Assembly: GCF_013340305.1 (NCBI RefSeq)
Contig: NZ_BLVP01000036.1
Span: 31,344 to 95,343 of the forward strand
Direction: 5' to 3'
DNA: 64,000 nt
DNA from: Desulfovibrio psychrotolerans
Lineage (GTDB): Bacteria; Desulfobacterota; Desulfovibrionia; Desulfovibrionales; Desulfovibrionaceae
In this document: in pieces, positions 24,853 to 32,418 of the stretch
How positions within the stretch are numbered: the stretch's first letter is position 1
Layout of the letters: every line of letters begins with the position of its first letter
Translations under genes and position numbers: made by a program
The notes under the pieces: model-generated
Told to the model about the DNA's origin: nothing
Databases searched by the model: none
Seen by the model: only the letters and a program-made list of their open reading frames with translations

Positions 24853-25398
24853 TCAAGCTGTGCGTCGTCGGGGCGCGCCTTTTTTCGCTCCGTTCTCTTC
24901 AGCTAGCTTTGCCACTCTATCAAGAACATCAGAAGGCAGAAGTCCAATGCTTTTGCAGAGTTTGTAGAAGTCTTCAACGCCCATTTGGGCTTTGCCCTGT
25001 AGCATGGCTTGAACATGGGAAAGCGGTACGTGTGATGAGTCACCATAAGCGTGTGCGTAGATAGATTGTACGGATTTTCCTAGGAGTTTAGCTCCCGACT
25101 GTAGGGTGGCGGCAAGGTGTATCTCATACAAAGAAGGTTTCCACTGTGTAGATTGGGAAGTAGGGGGGGGAGACTGGTAGTTAGGGTTGGTGAGTTGATT
25201 CAGCGGTATTTCCAGTTTTTCAAGGTGAGTAAGAAACGTTTTTAGGTTTCCTCCAACCTGAAGGCCGCTAAGCCATTTCGAAACTTGCCCTCTGTTTACC
25301 CCTAGTCGACGAGCAACGTCCGCCTGTGAAGTGCGGTCGATTTCTGCTTCGACTCGCTTGAGAAAGCTGTTCCATATGTAATCGAATTGGCTGTCCAT
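24853..25398 (-). CDS. Phage repressor with HTH domain (CI-like position)
   Basis: A 181-residue protein. The N-terminal HTH is 'SQADVARRLGVNRGQVSKWLSG' in part (residues ~24-45). A Pro/Gln/Ser-rich linker follows (~72-88), then a second helical region with an HTH-like layout ('GAKLLGKSVQSIYAHAYG', 'VPLSHVQAMLQG', 'MGVEDFYKLCKSIG'). No S24 peptidase domain is present, so it is not a classical RecA-cleavable LexA/CI repressor and induction must work differently. It is divergent from the Cro-like gene with operators in between, which supports the role of lysogeny repressor. Confidence 0.75.
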   Translation of the reverse strand: MDSQFDYIWNSFLKRVEAEIDRTSQADVARRLGVNRGQVSKWLSGLQVGGNLKTFLTHLEKLEIPLNQLTNPNYQSPPPTSQSTQWKPSLYEIHLAATLQSGAKLLGKSVQSIYAHAYGDSSHVPLSHVQAMLQGKAQMGVEDFYKLCKSIGLLPSDVLDRVAKLAEENGAKKGAPRRRTA

Positions 25399-25421
25399 TC
25401 TTTCCCTCTATACACTCTGCT

Positions 25422-25437
25422 GATTCTATTCAGAATC
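25422..25437. promoter_or_regulatory. Operator site 1 of the lysogeny switch
   Basis: The inverted repeat GATTCT-ATTC-AGAATC, perfect in both arms, lies 24 bp upstream of the repressor start. The same half-site recurs at 25456. Confidence 0.65.
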
Positions 25438-25445
25438 TTTATTTA

Positions 25446-25474
25446 TTGACATTGTGATTCTTTTTAGAAACAAT
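25446..25474 (+). promoter_or_regulatory. Candidate promoter of the Cro-like gene
   Basis: A consensus -35 TTGACA (25446-25451) is followed after 17 nt by AACAAT. The expected start of transcription falls at about 25481-25482, on the ATG itself, so the mRNA could be leaderless. Operator 2 lies across the spacer and -10 element. Confidence 0.5.
25456..25471. promoter_or_regulatory. Operator site 2 of the lysogeny switch
   Basis: GATTCT-TTTT-AGAAAC repeats the layout of site 1 with one degenerate arm. It begins 34 bp after site 1 and overlaps the rightward promoter, so occupancy would block cro transcription. Confidence 0.55.
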
Positions 25475-25481
25475 TGTGGTC

Positions 25482-25700
25482 ATGAACAACGCCGTAGAGA
25501 AGTACCGAAATGACCACGGCCTTACCTATGCCGAACTAGGCAGGCTCACAGGCTACACCCGCGCAACCGTCCTTAAGCACTGTCGCGGGGAACTCTCCGT
25601 GGCTGGTAAAGCAGCGGTTCGCTATCACGCCCTGTTGGGCATTCCCCTGACTGACTTGTGCCCTGATCTTTTTAAGGAAGGCGCTGAAAATGCGGCCTGA
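25482..25700 (+). CDS. Cro-like HTH protein
   Basis: A 72-residue DNA-binding protein, first gene of the rightward arm. The HTH is 'LTYAELGRLTGYTRATVLKHC' in part, followed by 'GKAAVRYHALLGIPLTDLCP'. Its size and position opposite the repressor fit a Cro-type regulator. No Shine-Dalgarno sequence precedes the ATG (a GTG at 25476 is the alternative), consistent with leaderless translation from the promoter described. Confidence 0.65.
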   Translation: MNNAVEKYRNDHGLTYAELGRLTGYTRATVLKHCRGELSVAGKAAVRYHALLGIPLTDLCPDLFKEGAENAA

Positions 25701-25754
25701 TCTCTACTGTTGCGTAGTGTGTGCCACTGGTCACGAAACGGCGAGACGAAAGAC

Positions 25755-25772
25755 GGCAGGGGTTTCCCTGCG
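25755..25772. repeat. 18-bp hairpin repeat, copy 1
   Basis: An 18-bp sequence with self-complementary arms GCAGGG / CCCTGC around GTTT; identical to 26212-26229. The two copies flank the WYL-type gene. Confidence 0.6.
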
Positions 25773-25809
25773 GAATGAAGACGAAGGAGTGGCGCTGGGG
25801 ACGTGTCGG

Positions 25810-26106
25810 CTACAATTCGCAAATTACGCGATGCATGGCGCTGTCGGCCAAGGTGTACTCTGGCCGTGGGGTGAGGAAGTGCACTCCCGTGGGGCTAACG
25901 TCACGCATGTTTCTCACATTAAAAAGTTTCCAGCCGACTGTTTCTCCCGATTCGCTGTAGCCGCTCGTTTGAAAGCATCGGAGAAGGGTGTTTTCAGTGT
26001 TCGCAATCCCCATTCGGTGCGGCTCGATAGTTCTATAGCCGCCGTTGTAAAATACACGCAATTCGCTTCGGGTGTTAATTGCCTCGCAAATGATGTCCTT
26101 AAGCAT
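25810..26106 (-). CDS. WYL-domain-like protein (probable moron)
   Basis: A 98-residue protein that resembles a single WYL-type beta-barrel: 'SELRVFYNGGYRTIEPHRMG' in part, then 'GWKLFNVRNMRDVSPTGVHF'. WYL domains bind nucleic acids or ligands and regulate defence genes such as CRISPR systems. Here there is no HTH, so it is a stand-alone domain. It is transcribed against the surrounding early genes and flanked by two identical 18-bp hairpins, the pattern of an independent cargo (moron) gene. The ATG at 26106 follows AAGGAAA. The longer frame to 26385 is not supported. Confidence 0.65.
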   Translation of the reverse strand: MLKDIICEAINTRSELRVFYNGGYRTIEPHRMGIANTENTLLRCFQTSGYSESGETVGWKLFNVRNMRDVSPTGVHFLTPRPEYTLADSAMHRVICEL

Positions 26107-26211
26107 TTCATTTTCCTTTTTTACTGTTGGGCTGAAATTAGGATTCCTTTGCCCATAGCAGGGAAAACTTTTTTTTAAAAGCTGGAAACCAGAGTGGACC
26201 GGTTGAAACGT

Positions 26212-26229
26212 GGCAGGGGTTTCCCTGCG
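26212..26229. repeat. 18-bp hairpin repeat, copy 2
   Basis: Identical to 25755-25772. It lies just before the start of the gene at 26243 and carries the same GCAGGG / CCCTGC stem. Confidence 0.6.
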
Positions 26230-26242
26230 AAAGGGGTAGGGG

Positions 26243-26596
26243 ATGAGTGAACAGCCCTTGGTCATTGATTGGGATGAATACGAGCGCAACCTTGATGAAG
26301 GGATGAAGCGCTGGATGAATGACGTATCTCTTCCAAGTCCGCGCCTTGCGGAACTGTATGCACAGCTAAAAGAAGAGGCCGACAAGCAAAATGTCAGCCT
26401 CTTGTGCGTGTTCTTCGACGACTACTCGTTCACTTCATATCACGGCGATAAGCGGAGCCACCCTATCGGGCAGGTTCTGTATCTGGATAGTTTGTTTCGA
26501 AGATGTAGGACCGAGATAGCCGATTTGAACGCTGAATACTTTCCTCAATCACGCGAAACTGGCCCGGTTCCGGCTTCTGATGCGGGGGCACCTTAG
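26243..26596 (+). CDS. Phage hypothetical protein, 117 residues
   Basis: An acidic protein starting 'MSEQPLVIDWDEYERNLDEG'. No domain is recognised. AGGGG precedes the ATG. The last 134 bases overlap a convergent candidate gene on the minus strand. It is part of the rightward early arm. Confidence 0.6.
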   Translation: MSEQPLVIDWDEYERNLDEGMKRWMNDVSLPSPRLAELYAQLKEEADKQNVSLLCVFFDDYSFTSYHGDKRSHPIGQVLYLDSLFRRCRTEIADLNAEYFPQSRETGPVPASDAGAP

Positions 26597-26687
26597 TGAA
26601 GCCTTCGGCTACAAGTTGTTTTTCCATTTCGAGTGCATGCTTTGGCGTCGGTGCCCCGGAAGAAAGTATGCCTACAGGTTTTTTCAC
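26463..26687 (-). CDS. Possible small protein on the minus strand, 74 residues
   Basis: The frame begins with GTG at 26687, preceded by a good AAAGGAG box; the product starts 'MKKPVGILSSGAPTPKHALE'. It overlaps the 3' part of the rightward gene at 26243-26596 for 134 bases, so at most one of the two may be correct in that stretch. No family is recognised. Confidence 0.4.
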   Translation of the reverse strand: MKKPVGILSSGAPTPKHALEMEKQLVAEGFTKVPPHQKPEPGQFRVIEESIQRSNRLSRSYIFETNYPDTEPAR

Positions 26688-26773
26688 GGTGTTCTCCTTT
26701 CCGGCTGTGTGATTGTTGGCCCTTCATCAGTACCGGAAAGGGGACGCCATTTCAAACGATAGAGGTCAATGTA

Positions 26774-27121
26774 ATGTGCTTGAATGTTGTTGGCATGGAT
26801 AGGGATGAACGCAAGCGGGAAGCAAAATGCCGCGCACGGCGTAAGTTGCTGGAATGGACGTTGCGCAACTCGGGTGCGGACTTTTCAAACATGGTGCACT
26901 GGCGGGTTCAACCTGCTTGGCCTGTCATTGCGGGCACCAGGGAGGAGAGGCTTACCGCTATGCGAGTGATACTTAAGCGTAAGATTCTACTCGCGGAACG
27001 CGGGATGCGCGTTAACGAAATGCTGTGCCGTAATGGAGGGGCGAAGGTGCATCAATACACCCGCAAGGCGTATGCCGACGCCCTGCGGATGTTGGAAGTG
27101 GTTCTAACTGATCAGGGTTAA
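26774..27121 (+). CDS. Phage hypothetical protein, 115 residues
   Basis: A basic, helical protein rich in Arg and Lys ('MDRDERKREAKCRARRKLLEW' region), perhaps nucleic-acid binding. The start at 26774 follows AGAGG; 26795 is an alternative. It overlaps the convergent gene at 27104 by 18 bases. Confidence 0.55.
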   Translation: MCLNVVGMDRDERKREAKCRARRKLLEWTLRNSGADFSNMVHWRVQPAWPVIAGTREERLTAMRVILKRKILLAERGMRVNEMLCRNGGAKVHQYTRKAYADALRMLEVVLTDQG

Positions 27122-27346
27122 GGCGCTTTTGATGGTGGCGTTCAGGGCTTCAACGTAGATGGATTCTCGTGATCCCTCAGTTACGTTCATGACTTCCTGG
27201 TCCCCGTGTTCGTCCTTGATGTTCGAGACTATGTCACCCTTCGAGAAGTCGCCTCCGAGGCTTTCGAAAACGATGTGGTCACCGTCTTCAAGTTGCACGG
27301 CAACCATTCCACGGATGCGGTTAACCGCAATGACAATTCCTTTCAT
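27104..27346 (-). CDS. Phage hypothetical protein, 80 residues
   Basis: A small, probably beta-barrel protein: 'MKGIVIAVNRIRGMVAVQLED' in part, then 'GGDFSKGDIVSNI', a pattern like short OB- or KOW-type folds. It is transcribed leftward between two rightward genes. GGAAC precedes the ATG at 27346; the upstream ATG is less likely. Confidence 0.55.
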   Translation of the reverse strand: MKGIVIAVNRIRGMVAVQLEDGDHIVFESLGGDFSKGDIVSNIKDEHGDQEVMNVTEGSRESIYVEALNATIKSALTLIS

Positions 27347-27425
27347 TTCCGTTCCTTCTGTTGCGTGTTGGTACGTCAATCTTCACGTAACAGAAGGGCG
27401 GAGCAAATAAAAGAGAGTCGCTGAC

Positions 27426-27881
27426 ATGGGCAAGAACACATTGCAAGCCTGGGAAATGATGCTTGAGGCAAAGGATTGCCTGGGCATGTCCGCGCTCGAG
27501 CGGATTTTCAAGATAGGCCACAAGCAAATCTACAAGACGATGCGGAACCCGGACTATGACGGGGATACCGCGCGGCCCTTTATTCAGCGGGTGCGCATGC
27601 TGTTGCATGACCTGAATGAAGCTGGCGGGGAAGAACTGGCGCGGGCTATGCTCAACTACATGGCCGAACCGCTTGAAATGCACTGCATACCGAACGCCAC
27701 CGGCACACCGGATAAGCCGGATGTAATGGCCGAATGCCTGGACGATTACCCCGCGTTGACCAAGCTGCACACTGCCATACAGGACCGCGCGGACATGCGC
27801 GAAGTGCAAGCCCTAGCCGAAGATGTGAAGGGCGAGGTGGACGAAACCGTGGTTGCCTACCGCCAGGAAATGGAGGGGTAG
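27426..27881 (+). CDS. Phage regulatory-type protein, possibly CII-like
   Basis: A 151-residue helical protein. The segment 'LGMSALERIFKIGHKQIYKTM' could form an HTH and its neighbours are early genes, as for CII-type activators. The rest contains 'FIQRVRMLLHDLNEAGGEELARAML'. I cannot confirm the family; a structural role in replication is also possible. Confidence 0.5.
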   Translation: MGKNTLQAWEMMLEAKDCLGMSALERIFKIGHKQIYKTMRNPDYDGDTARPFIQRVRMLLHDLNEAGGEELARAMLNYMAEPLEMHCIPNATGTPDKPDVMAECLDDYPALTKLHTAIQDRADMREVQALAEDVKGEVDETVVAYRQEMEG

Positions 27882-27884
27882 GGG

Positions 27885-28283
27885 ATGAAGACCATAGCCA
27901 TTCTGTACCCCCTGGCGGACCGTACCACGCGGCCGCTGCTTCGGGCCGCACAGGAACTTGCCGCCCAAGCCTACGCGGTAGGCATGAAAGAGCAGGGTGC
28001 TACCGTTCTGGTACCGCTTTCCTCACACGAAGAAACCATGCTGGTAATGGACCGGCTGGCAGCCGTGCATTTGATCTGCATGCCGGGCTGGAAAGAAGAC
28101 ACGGCCGTTTCGCTGACGGTTCGTACCGCCATGTACCACGGCGTGTCTGTGCATCGGTTTTACCCGCCTAATCTCTGCCTTGCCTGTGGCCCCGCCATTG
28201 AAGCCCCCAATTCAGACGCCTTGCCGTGCGCATGGTGGCCGTGTCCGCATGGTGTGAAGGATCCGCAGTATGTCAGGCAATGA
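27885..28283 (+). CDS. DUF1937/DUF4406-like phage protein
   Basis: A 132-residue protein whose middle part 'VHLICMPGWKEDTAVSLTVR' and 'AMYHGVSVHRF' resembles phage proteins related to the nucleoside 2-deoxyribosyltransferase fold (DUF1937/DUF4406). The catalytic residues of true deoxyribosyltransferases are not evident. It starts 3 nt after the previous stop. Confidence 0.5.
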   Translation: MKTIAILYPLADRTTRPLLRAAQELAAQAYAVGMKEQGATVLVPLSSHEETMLVMDRLAAVHLICMPGWKEDTAVSLTVRTAMYHGVSVHRFYPPNLCLACGPAIEAPNSDALPCAWWPCPHGVKDPQYVRQ

Positions 28284-28497
28284 CTTTGGAAAGGAGCGTG
28301 GCCGCGCTAATGCGATGCGCAAGTCGGCCCGCACTGTGTGGGGTGAGGTTGATAGCGTGCTGTTCTGTTTCCTGTGCCCGGAACGGAACATTTCAGGCGT
28401 ACCGCCGTGCGAGTGCATGACGTGCCCGAATATTGTGGAGGAGGGTAAGAGAAAAAGCCCCTCAGTCCGGGGGGCTAAGGGGCGCAAGGGGCGCTAG
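28270..28497 (+). CDS. Small cysteine-containing phage protein
   Basis: A 75-residue protein overlapping the previous gene by 14 bases. It contains 'CFLCPERN' and 'CECMTCPN', four to five cysteines that could bind zinc, and a basic tail 'RGAKGRKGR'. AAGGA lies upstream of the ATG. Family is unknown. Confidence 0.5.
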   Translation: MSGNDFGKERGRANAMRKSARTVWGEVDSVLFCFLCPERNISGVPPCECMTCPNIVEEGKRKSPSVRGAKGRKGR

Positions 28498-28568
28498 GTA
28501 GAAGCTAGCGCATTTCGGATACGAAATAATGCCTGGAACCAGGCGAAAACGCAAGGGAATGGTTTCGG

Positions 28569-29576
28569 ATGAGCATCAAGCAGAAGTACCGCAAGGTATC
28601 AACACACATTTGGAACGATCAGAAGTTCCGCGCGCTTTCAGAGCGTGCAAAGCTGTCTTTCCTGTTCATAATCACACACCCCCACATGACCCCGTTAGGC
28701 GCTATCCGGGCGAACCTGCCCGGCCTGGCGTTTGAATTGGGCATGGATACGCAAGCCTTTACGGAAGCCTTCGCGGAAGTCTTGGCGCAAGGCATGGCGA
28801 AGCATGACGAAAAGGGGCTGTTGATCTGGTTCCCGAACTTCCTCAGACACAACCCGCCGGAATCGCCCAACGTGGTCAAGTCGTGGGTGGGCGGGTATCA
28901 CGATCTGCCCGAATGCGACCTGAAAAATACCCTCATAAAGCACGCCGCATGCACGGTTGACGGGCTTTCTCAAGGCTTTAGGGAAGCCTTCTTTGAAGCC
29001 TTTGGGCAGGTATGCCCGCAACCATCCCCTAATCAGGAACAGGAGCAGGAACAGGAACAGAAAGGGAAGAGAGAAGAGGGTACGCCCCCGCCTGACGGCG
29101 AAGGCCCTGCCCCCGCCCCTTCCGTTTCCGAGTCGGGCGAATCCGATGCCGGGGACGATGTAGACGCCGGAAGCCCGGACCCGTCCCCGAAGGTGCCACC
29201 TTGCCCTTACGGGAAGATTGCCAGCATCTACAACGCCAAGCTGCCGCAGCTTGCCCAGGTGCGGGACATGACCGACACCCGCCGCCGTGTGCTGCAACTA
29301 GCTTGGCGGGCACGGGCAGAGCGGCAAAGCCTTGCCTGGTGGGAAGGCTACTTTGACGCCGTTGCGCAGCTTCCGTTCCTGCTTGGCGAGAATGACCGGG
29401 GCTGGCGTGCTGATTTCGATTGGCTGCTGAAAACAAAGTCCATGCTTGGCGTGTTTGAAGGCAAGTACGAGAACACCAAGCCCGCCGCAGGGCAAAAGGC
29501 ACCTGCAGGCCGCGCTGGCAACTCCGTAACCGAGCACAACCAGGGCGTTGCCGAACGCCTGATGCAGCAGGGGTAA
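28569..29576 (+). CDS. Phage replication initiation / replisome organiser-like protein
   Basis: A 335-residue protein. The N-terminal ~110 residues look like a winged-helix DNA-binding domain ('KYRKVSTHIWNDQKFRALS', 'AKLSFLFIITHPHMTPLGAI') as in DnaD/O-type phage replication proteins. The middle is a low-complexity linker with a (EQ)n repeat encoded by GAACAG-type repeats (about 29034-29065). The C-terminal part ('RRRVLQLAWRARAERQSLAWW') is shared by many phage replication proteins. It directly precedes the putative helicase-loader gene, the usual O-P-like pair. Confidence 0.65.
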   Translation: MSIKQKYRKVSTHIWNDQKFRALSERAKLSFLFIITHPHMTPLGAIRANLPGLAFELGMDTQAFTEAFAEVLAQGMAKHDEKGLLIWFPNFLRHNPPESPNVVKSWVGGYHDLPECDLKNTLIKHAACTVDGLSQGFREAFFEAFGQVCPQPSPNQEQEQEQEQKGKREEGTPPPDGEGPAPAPSVSESGESDAGDDVDAGSPDPSPKVPPCPYGKIASIYNAKLPQLAQVRDMTDTRRRVLQLAWRARAERQSLAWWEGYFDAVAQLPFLLGENDRGWRADFDWLLKTKSMLGVFEGKYENTKPAAGQKAPAGRAGNSVTEHNQGVAERLMQQG

Positions 29577-29580
29577 GCGC

Positions 29581-30264
29581 ATGGAATGGGAAAACCTTGA
29601 TGAGCGGAAGCGGTTTCTGGTGGCCTTCCTGGGGCTGTGTGAAGCCTTTGCAAAGCAGTCCAGCGATGCCTTGCCGCGCATTTACCATCGTGCCTTGTCG
29701 GATTTCAGCATTGAGCAGGTAGAGCGGGCTGTGGACATGGCCGTGGTAAGCCTGCGTTTTTTCCCCAAGCCTGTGGAGTTGCGCGAAATCATAACCGGCC
29801 CTGCGGAAGCGCTTGAAGACCGTGCCGAAGTGGAGGCCGCCAAGGTGATTGAGGCCGTGAAAAGCGTTGGTTCGTGGCGGTCCGTGGTGTTTGACGATCC
29901 GATTACGAACGCGGTTGTGCAAACCGGGTTCGGCGGTTGGGTGAAGCTGTGCCAGGACCTAACGGCCAAGGATGAGAAGTGGACCCGCAAAGACTTTGTG
30001 CGCCTGTATGCCGCCTATGCCCGCCAGGGCGTGGAGCATTTCGGCGTGTTGGCCGGGCAGGCCGCCATAACGAACGGCGGGAACTGCATAGAGCACAATG
30101 AGGTGCCCGCCCTTATCGGCAATTCCGAAAATGCGCGCCGCGTTGCCATCGGTGCCGGGTCGGCCACCTGTGCGGCATTGCCTGGTGTGGCTATGGCCCC
30201 TGATGTGTTTCGGGCTGTGCTGGATCGTGTCGCCATTGCTGCAGGAAGCAGGGCGGACGGGTAG
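29581..30264 (+). CDS. Replication-associated phage protein (DUF6475-like, P-like position)
   Basis: A 227-residue protein starting 'MEWENLDERKRFLVAFLGLC', with 'FSIEQVERAVDMAVVSLRFFPKPVELRE', a pattern seen in phage proteins encoded next to replication initiators and thought to load or replace a helicase. It starts 4 nt after the initiator gene. The assignment rests on position and the N-terminal half. Confidence 0.6.
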   Translation: MEWENLDERKRFLVAFLGLCEAFAKQSSDALPRIYHRALSDFSIEQVERAVDMAVVSLRFFPKPVELREIITGPAEALEDRAEVEAAKVIEAVKSVGSWRSVVFDDPITNAVVQTGFGGWVKLCQDLTAKDEKWTRKDFVRLYAAYARQGVEHFGVLAGQAAITNGGNCIEHNEVPALIGNSENARRVAIGAGSATCAALPGVAMAPDVFRAVLDRVAIAAGSRADG

Positions 30265-30267
30265 CCC

Positions 30268-30492
30268 GTGGCGAACGGTTGCCAGTTTTCCCCGCCAAAC
30301 CCGCAGGCGATTGGCGCTACCTCTTGGGAGGTGGCCCGACAATGGCGGGAGCGGCACCCGAACATGCGGCCGTGTCCCAAGACCGCGCCGCCCTGGTGGT
30401 GGATTGAGCGCACCAAGTGCGCGAAGTGTGAGCATAGAGAGCAGGAGGAAGAGACGTGTACACGCCCCAACATTTCCGAATCGAAGAATTAG
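30268..30492 (+). CDS. Small phage protein with Cys pair, 74 residues
   Basis: It starts with GTG 3 nt after the previous stop. It contains 'RTKCAKCEHREQEEETCTRP', a possible zinc knuckle. No strong ribosome site is seen, but translational coupling is plausible. It overlaps the M15 peptidase gene by 37 bases. Confidence 0.45.
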   Translation: MANGCQFSPPNPQAIGATSWEVARQWRERHPNMRPCPKTAPPWWWIERTKCAKCEHREQEEETCTRPNISESKN

Positions 30493-30935
30493 TCGGCCCC
30501 GAGTTTCACAAGGCGAATAAGCCGCGTGGCGACCTGATGTTCATGGCCTTTGATCAACTGGCCCTGGTCACGCTGGATCGGCTGCGCAAGCGGTATGGTC
30601 CTGTTGTGGTGAATAACTGGCACCAAGGCGGCGCGTTTCATGAATCCGGCCTGCGGGACATGGGCACCGGCACCGGTGCGGCGCTGTCGCAGCACAAGTT
30701 CGGCCGCGCCTTTGATTGCAAGTTCCGCAATGTCGCCCCCGCCGAAGTATGGGCAGAGTTGCAAGCATCCCCCAATTTGTCCTGTTTTGAGTTTATTCAA
30801 CGCATTGAAGCAGGCGCGGGCATGACCTGGTTCCACTTCGACACGGGCGGCCATGACCGCTTTGATACGGCCGTTGCCGTCGTTTCGTATCGTGGTGATC
30901 GGGCGGGGTTGCCGGTGTTTGTGAGGCGGGGGTAA
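30456..30935 (+). CDS. M15-family peptidase-like protein (possible endolysin)
   Basis: A 159-residue protein with the zinc-binding pattern of M15 D,D-/L,D-carboxypeptidases: 'SQHKFGRAFDC' (S/x-H-x-x-G-x-A-x-D) and a C-terminal 'TWFHFDTG' giving the last His ligand. Such enzymes cut peptidoglycan peptides and serve as phage endolysins. No other muralytic gene is present in the prophage, so this is the best lysis-enzyme candidate, although it lies upstream of the holin genes and is separated from them by an AT-rich insert. The GTG start is preceded by GAGGAAGAG. Confidence 0.7.
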   Translation: MYTPQHFRIEELVGPEFHKANKPRGDLMFMAFDQLALVTLDRLRKRYGPVVVNNWHQGGAFHESGLRDMGTGTGAALSQHKFGRAFDCKFRNVAPAEVWAELQASPNLSCFEFIQRIEAGAGMTWFHFDTGGHDRFDTAVAVVSYRGDRAGLPVFVRRG

Positions 30936-30991
30936 AATGCAGGCCTACATAAGTCGGCTTATGGGGGAGATTGGCGATCTTGTCGCGTGCG

Positions 30992-31339
30992 TTATTGTGT
31001 GGGATGGATAAGTTTATATATTGATTTCAAAGCGATGAATAATGCAGCAACAAGCAAGCCTGTTTTTAGTTCGGATGGAGAAAATCCGTATGAGAAATAC
31101 ACCGGGCCAGCTATTGCCAATATGATGATCGTAAAATGGATCTTCTGTGATGATTTGGTGATTGTGTTTGTAATTAAATAGTCAAATGCTATAGATATTA
31201 AAGTTGCTATTGATGTCCCTGTTATGTTTAGAAGTGGTGTTTCTTTTTCAATGTATAAATATATTGCAAGTGCAAGTGATAAAAGCAACGATATTAATAG
31301 TGAATATTTATTTTTTGTTTTATTTATTTTTTTTATCAT
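30992..31339 (-). CDS. AT-rich membrane protein (cargo gene)
   Basis: A 115-residue protein with about three to four hydrophobic helices ('LLISLLLSLALAIYLYI', 'TSIATLISIAFDYLI', 'FTIIILAIAGPVYFSYG', 'GLLVAALFIALKSIY'). It is opposite in strand to neighbouring early genes and much richer in A/T, pointing to recent acquisition. Small membrane proteins in this position often act in superinfection exclusion; that is inference only. Confidence 0.6.
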   Translation of the reverse strand: MIKKINKTKNKYSLLISLLLSLALAIYLYIEKETPLLNITGTSIATLISIAFDYLITNTITKSSQKIHFTIIILAIAGPVYFSYGFSPSELKTGLLVAALFIALKSIYKLIHPTQ

Positions 31340-31541
31340 ATATTCTTAATATAAATTTTTATTTTAATTGCGTTTTTTGTATTTTGTACTGAAATTCAGT
31401 AATTATATTTTTTGTTTTTCTGTGTTTATATGCTCGTAAAAATATTGTTTTATTTCGATTGTGTGATGTGTAAAACAAAAAGGCCGACATTCGTCGGCCT
31501 GTAGCGTATGCCACTCTGTGGAGGATTGCACATCGGCTGCC
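31340..31541. other. AT-rich non-coding stretch
   Basis: Very AT-rich sequence between two minus-strand cargo genes. It contains the terminator at 31472-31500 and promoter-like A/T tracts for the gene at 30992-31339. No coding frame is supported. Confidence 0.4.
31472..31500 (-). terminator. Intrinsic terminator
   Basis: The stem AGGCCGAC / GTCGGCCT has a 4-base loop; on the minus strand it is followed by TTTTTGTTTT. It terminates the small gene at 31542-31661. Confidence 0.8.
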
Positions 31542-31661
31542 CTAGTTTGTTACAGTCTCAAGTTGTTCAGGCCAGTTTCGAACAGCTGATACAAGCGCTG
31601 TAAGTATTGTAATTAGAAACTCAAATACAATAATGGCCTTCTCTTTTTGGACTTTGTTCAT
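31542..31661 (-). CDS. Tiny single-span membrane protein, 39 residues
   Basis: The frame starts 'MNKVQKEKAIIVFEFLITIL' and continues hydrophobic to 'TALVSAV' with a short polar tail. AAAAGGAG lies 9 nt before the ATG and a clear terminator follows, so it looks like a complete small transcription unit. Size and layout recall type I toxin or small phage-associated peptides, but I cannot place it in a family. Confidence 0.5.
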   Translation of the reverse strand: MNKVQKEKAIIVFEFLITILTALVSAVRNWPEQLETVTN

Positions 31662-31782
31662 GCTCATCATCTCCTTTTCGTTATTTTTCGGGAATAGAAA
31701 TATGCGAAAAGTTGGAACAAGCTTTAACAAAAATATTCTTCCATGTTTTTTAATAAATGTCAATTCTTTTTTGGGAGGAAAG

Positions 31783-32418
31783 ATGTCCGGTTGTCGCCCC
31801 CTGTCTCAGGAAGAAGTTATTCAGGCTGCAAATGCCTTTACGGGCCGCTTTGTGGTCCGCAATCGGTGCCTGTTTATTCTTGGTGTGCTGGCAGGCTTCC
31901 GTATCCGTGAAATGCTGTCCTTGCGTGTGGCCGATGTGACCGCCTGCGGCAAGGTGCGTCTTACTGTTCGCGTGGCACGTCGTTATATGAAGGGCAAACA
32001 GGAAAGCCGCGTTGTGTACCTGGCACCGGAAGCCCGCCGGGCCATTCTGGATCAGGTGCGGGCGCTTGGGTATCCCGGTTCCGAAGTGTTCCTGTTCCGT
32101 GCCCAGGGCGACGAAAACAAGGCCATATCCTACACCCAGGCGCGCCGCGTGCTGCAGGATGCGTTCGCGTGCTGCGGCATTGCCGAAGACGTGGCAACGC
32201 ACAGCATGCGCAAGACCTTTGCGAACGAGACATACGAGTTCATGCTTTCACAGGTGGCGGAAGGACGCGGCATTGATCCGTTTATGGAAGTGTCGCAAGC
32301 CCTGGGGCACAAGGACCCAAAGAGCACGACGCATTACCTTTCATTCCGCGATGGGAACCGCCGCGCGGCAATACGGCATATGGGGAGGATGCTGCATGCA
32401 GACGTTGACCGTAGTTGA
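31783..32418 (+). CDS. Second tyrosine recombinase, catalytic domain only
   Basis: A 211-residue protein consisting of little more than the recombinase catalytic domain: 'LAGFRIREMLSLRVADV' (first Arg), a Lys-bearing 'RRYMKGKQESRVVYL', 'THSMRKTFANE' (H-x-x-R), and 'ALGHKDPKSTTHYL' (His and nucleophilic Tyr). There is no arm-binding domain and little room for a core-binding domain, unlike the 356-residue integrase. GGGAGG is placed well before the ATG at 31783. Its last 23 bases overlap a small HTH gene. Its role (genome dimer resolution, second integration module or DNA inversion) is open. Confidence 0.8.
   Translation: MSGCRPLSQEEVIQAANAFTGRFVVRNRCLFILGVLAGFRIREMLSLRVADVTACGKVRLTVRVARRYMKGKQESRVVYLAPEARRAILDQVRALGYPGSEVFLFRAQGDENKAISYTQARRVLQDAFACCGIAEDVATHSMRKTFANETYEFMLSQVAEGRGIDPFMEVSQALGHKDPKSTTHYLSFRDGNRRAAIRHMGRMLHADVDRS

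Noticed and set aside
25690..26178. 162-codon plus-strand frame overlapping the WYL-type gene
   Set aside because: The minus-strand frame has a plausible domain and ribosome site; the plus frame has neither.
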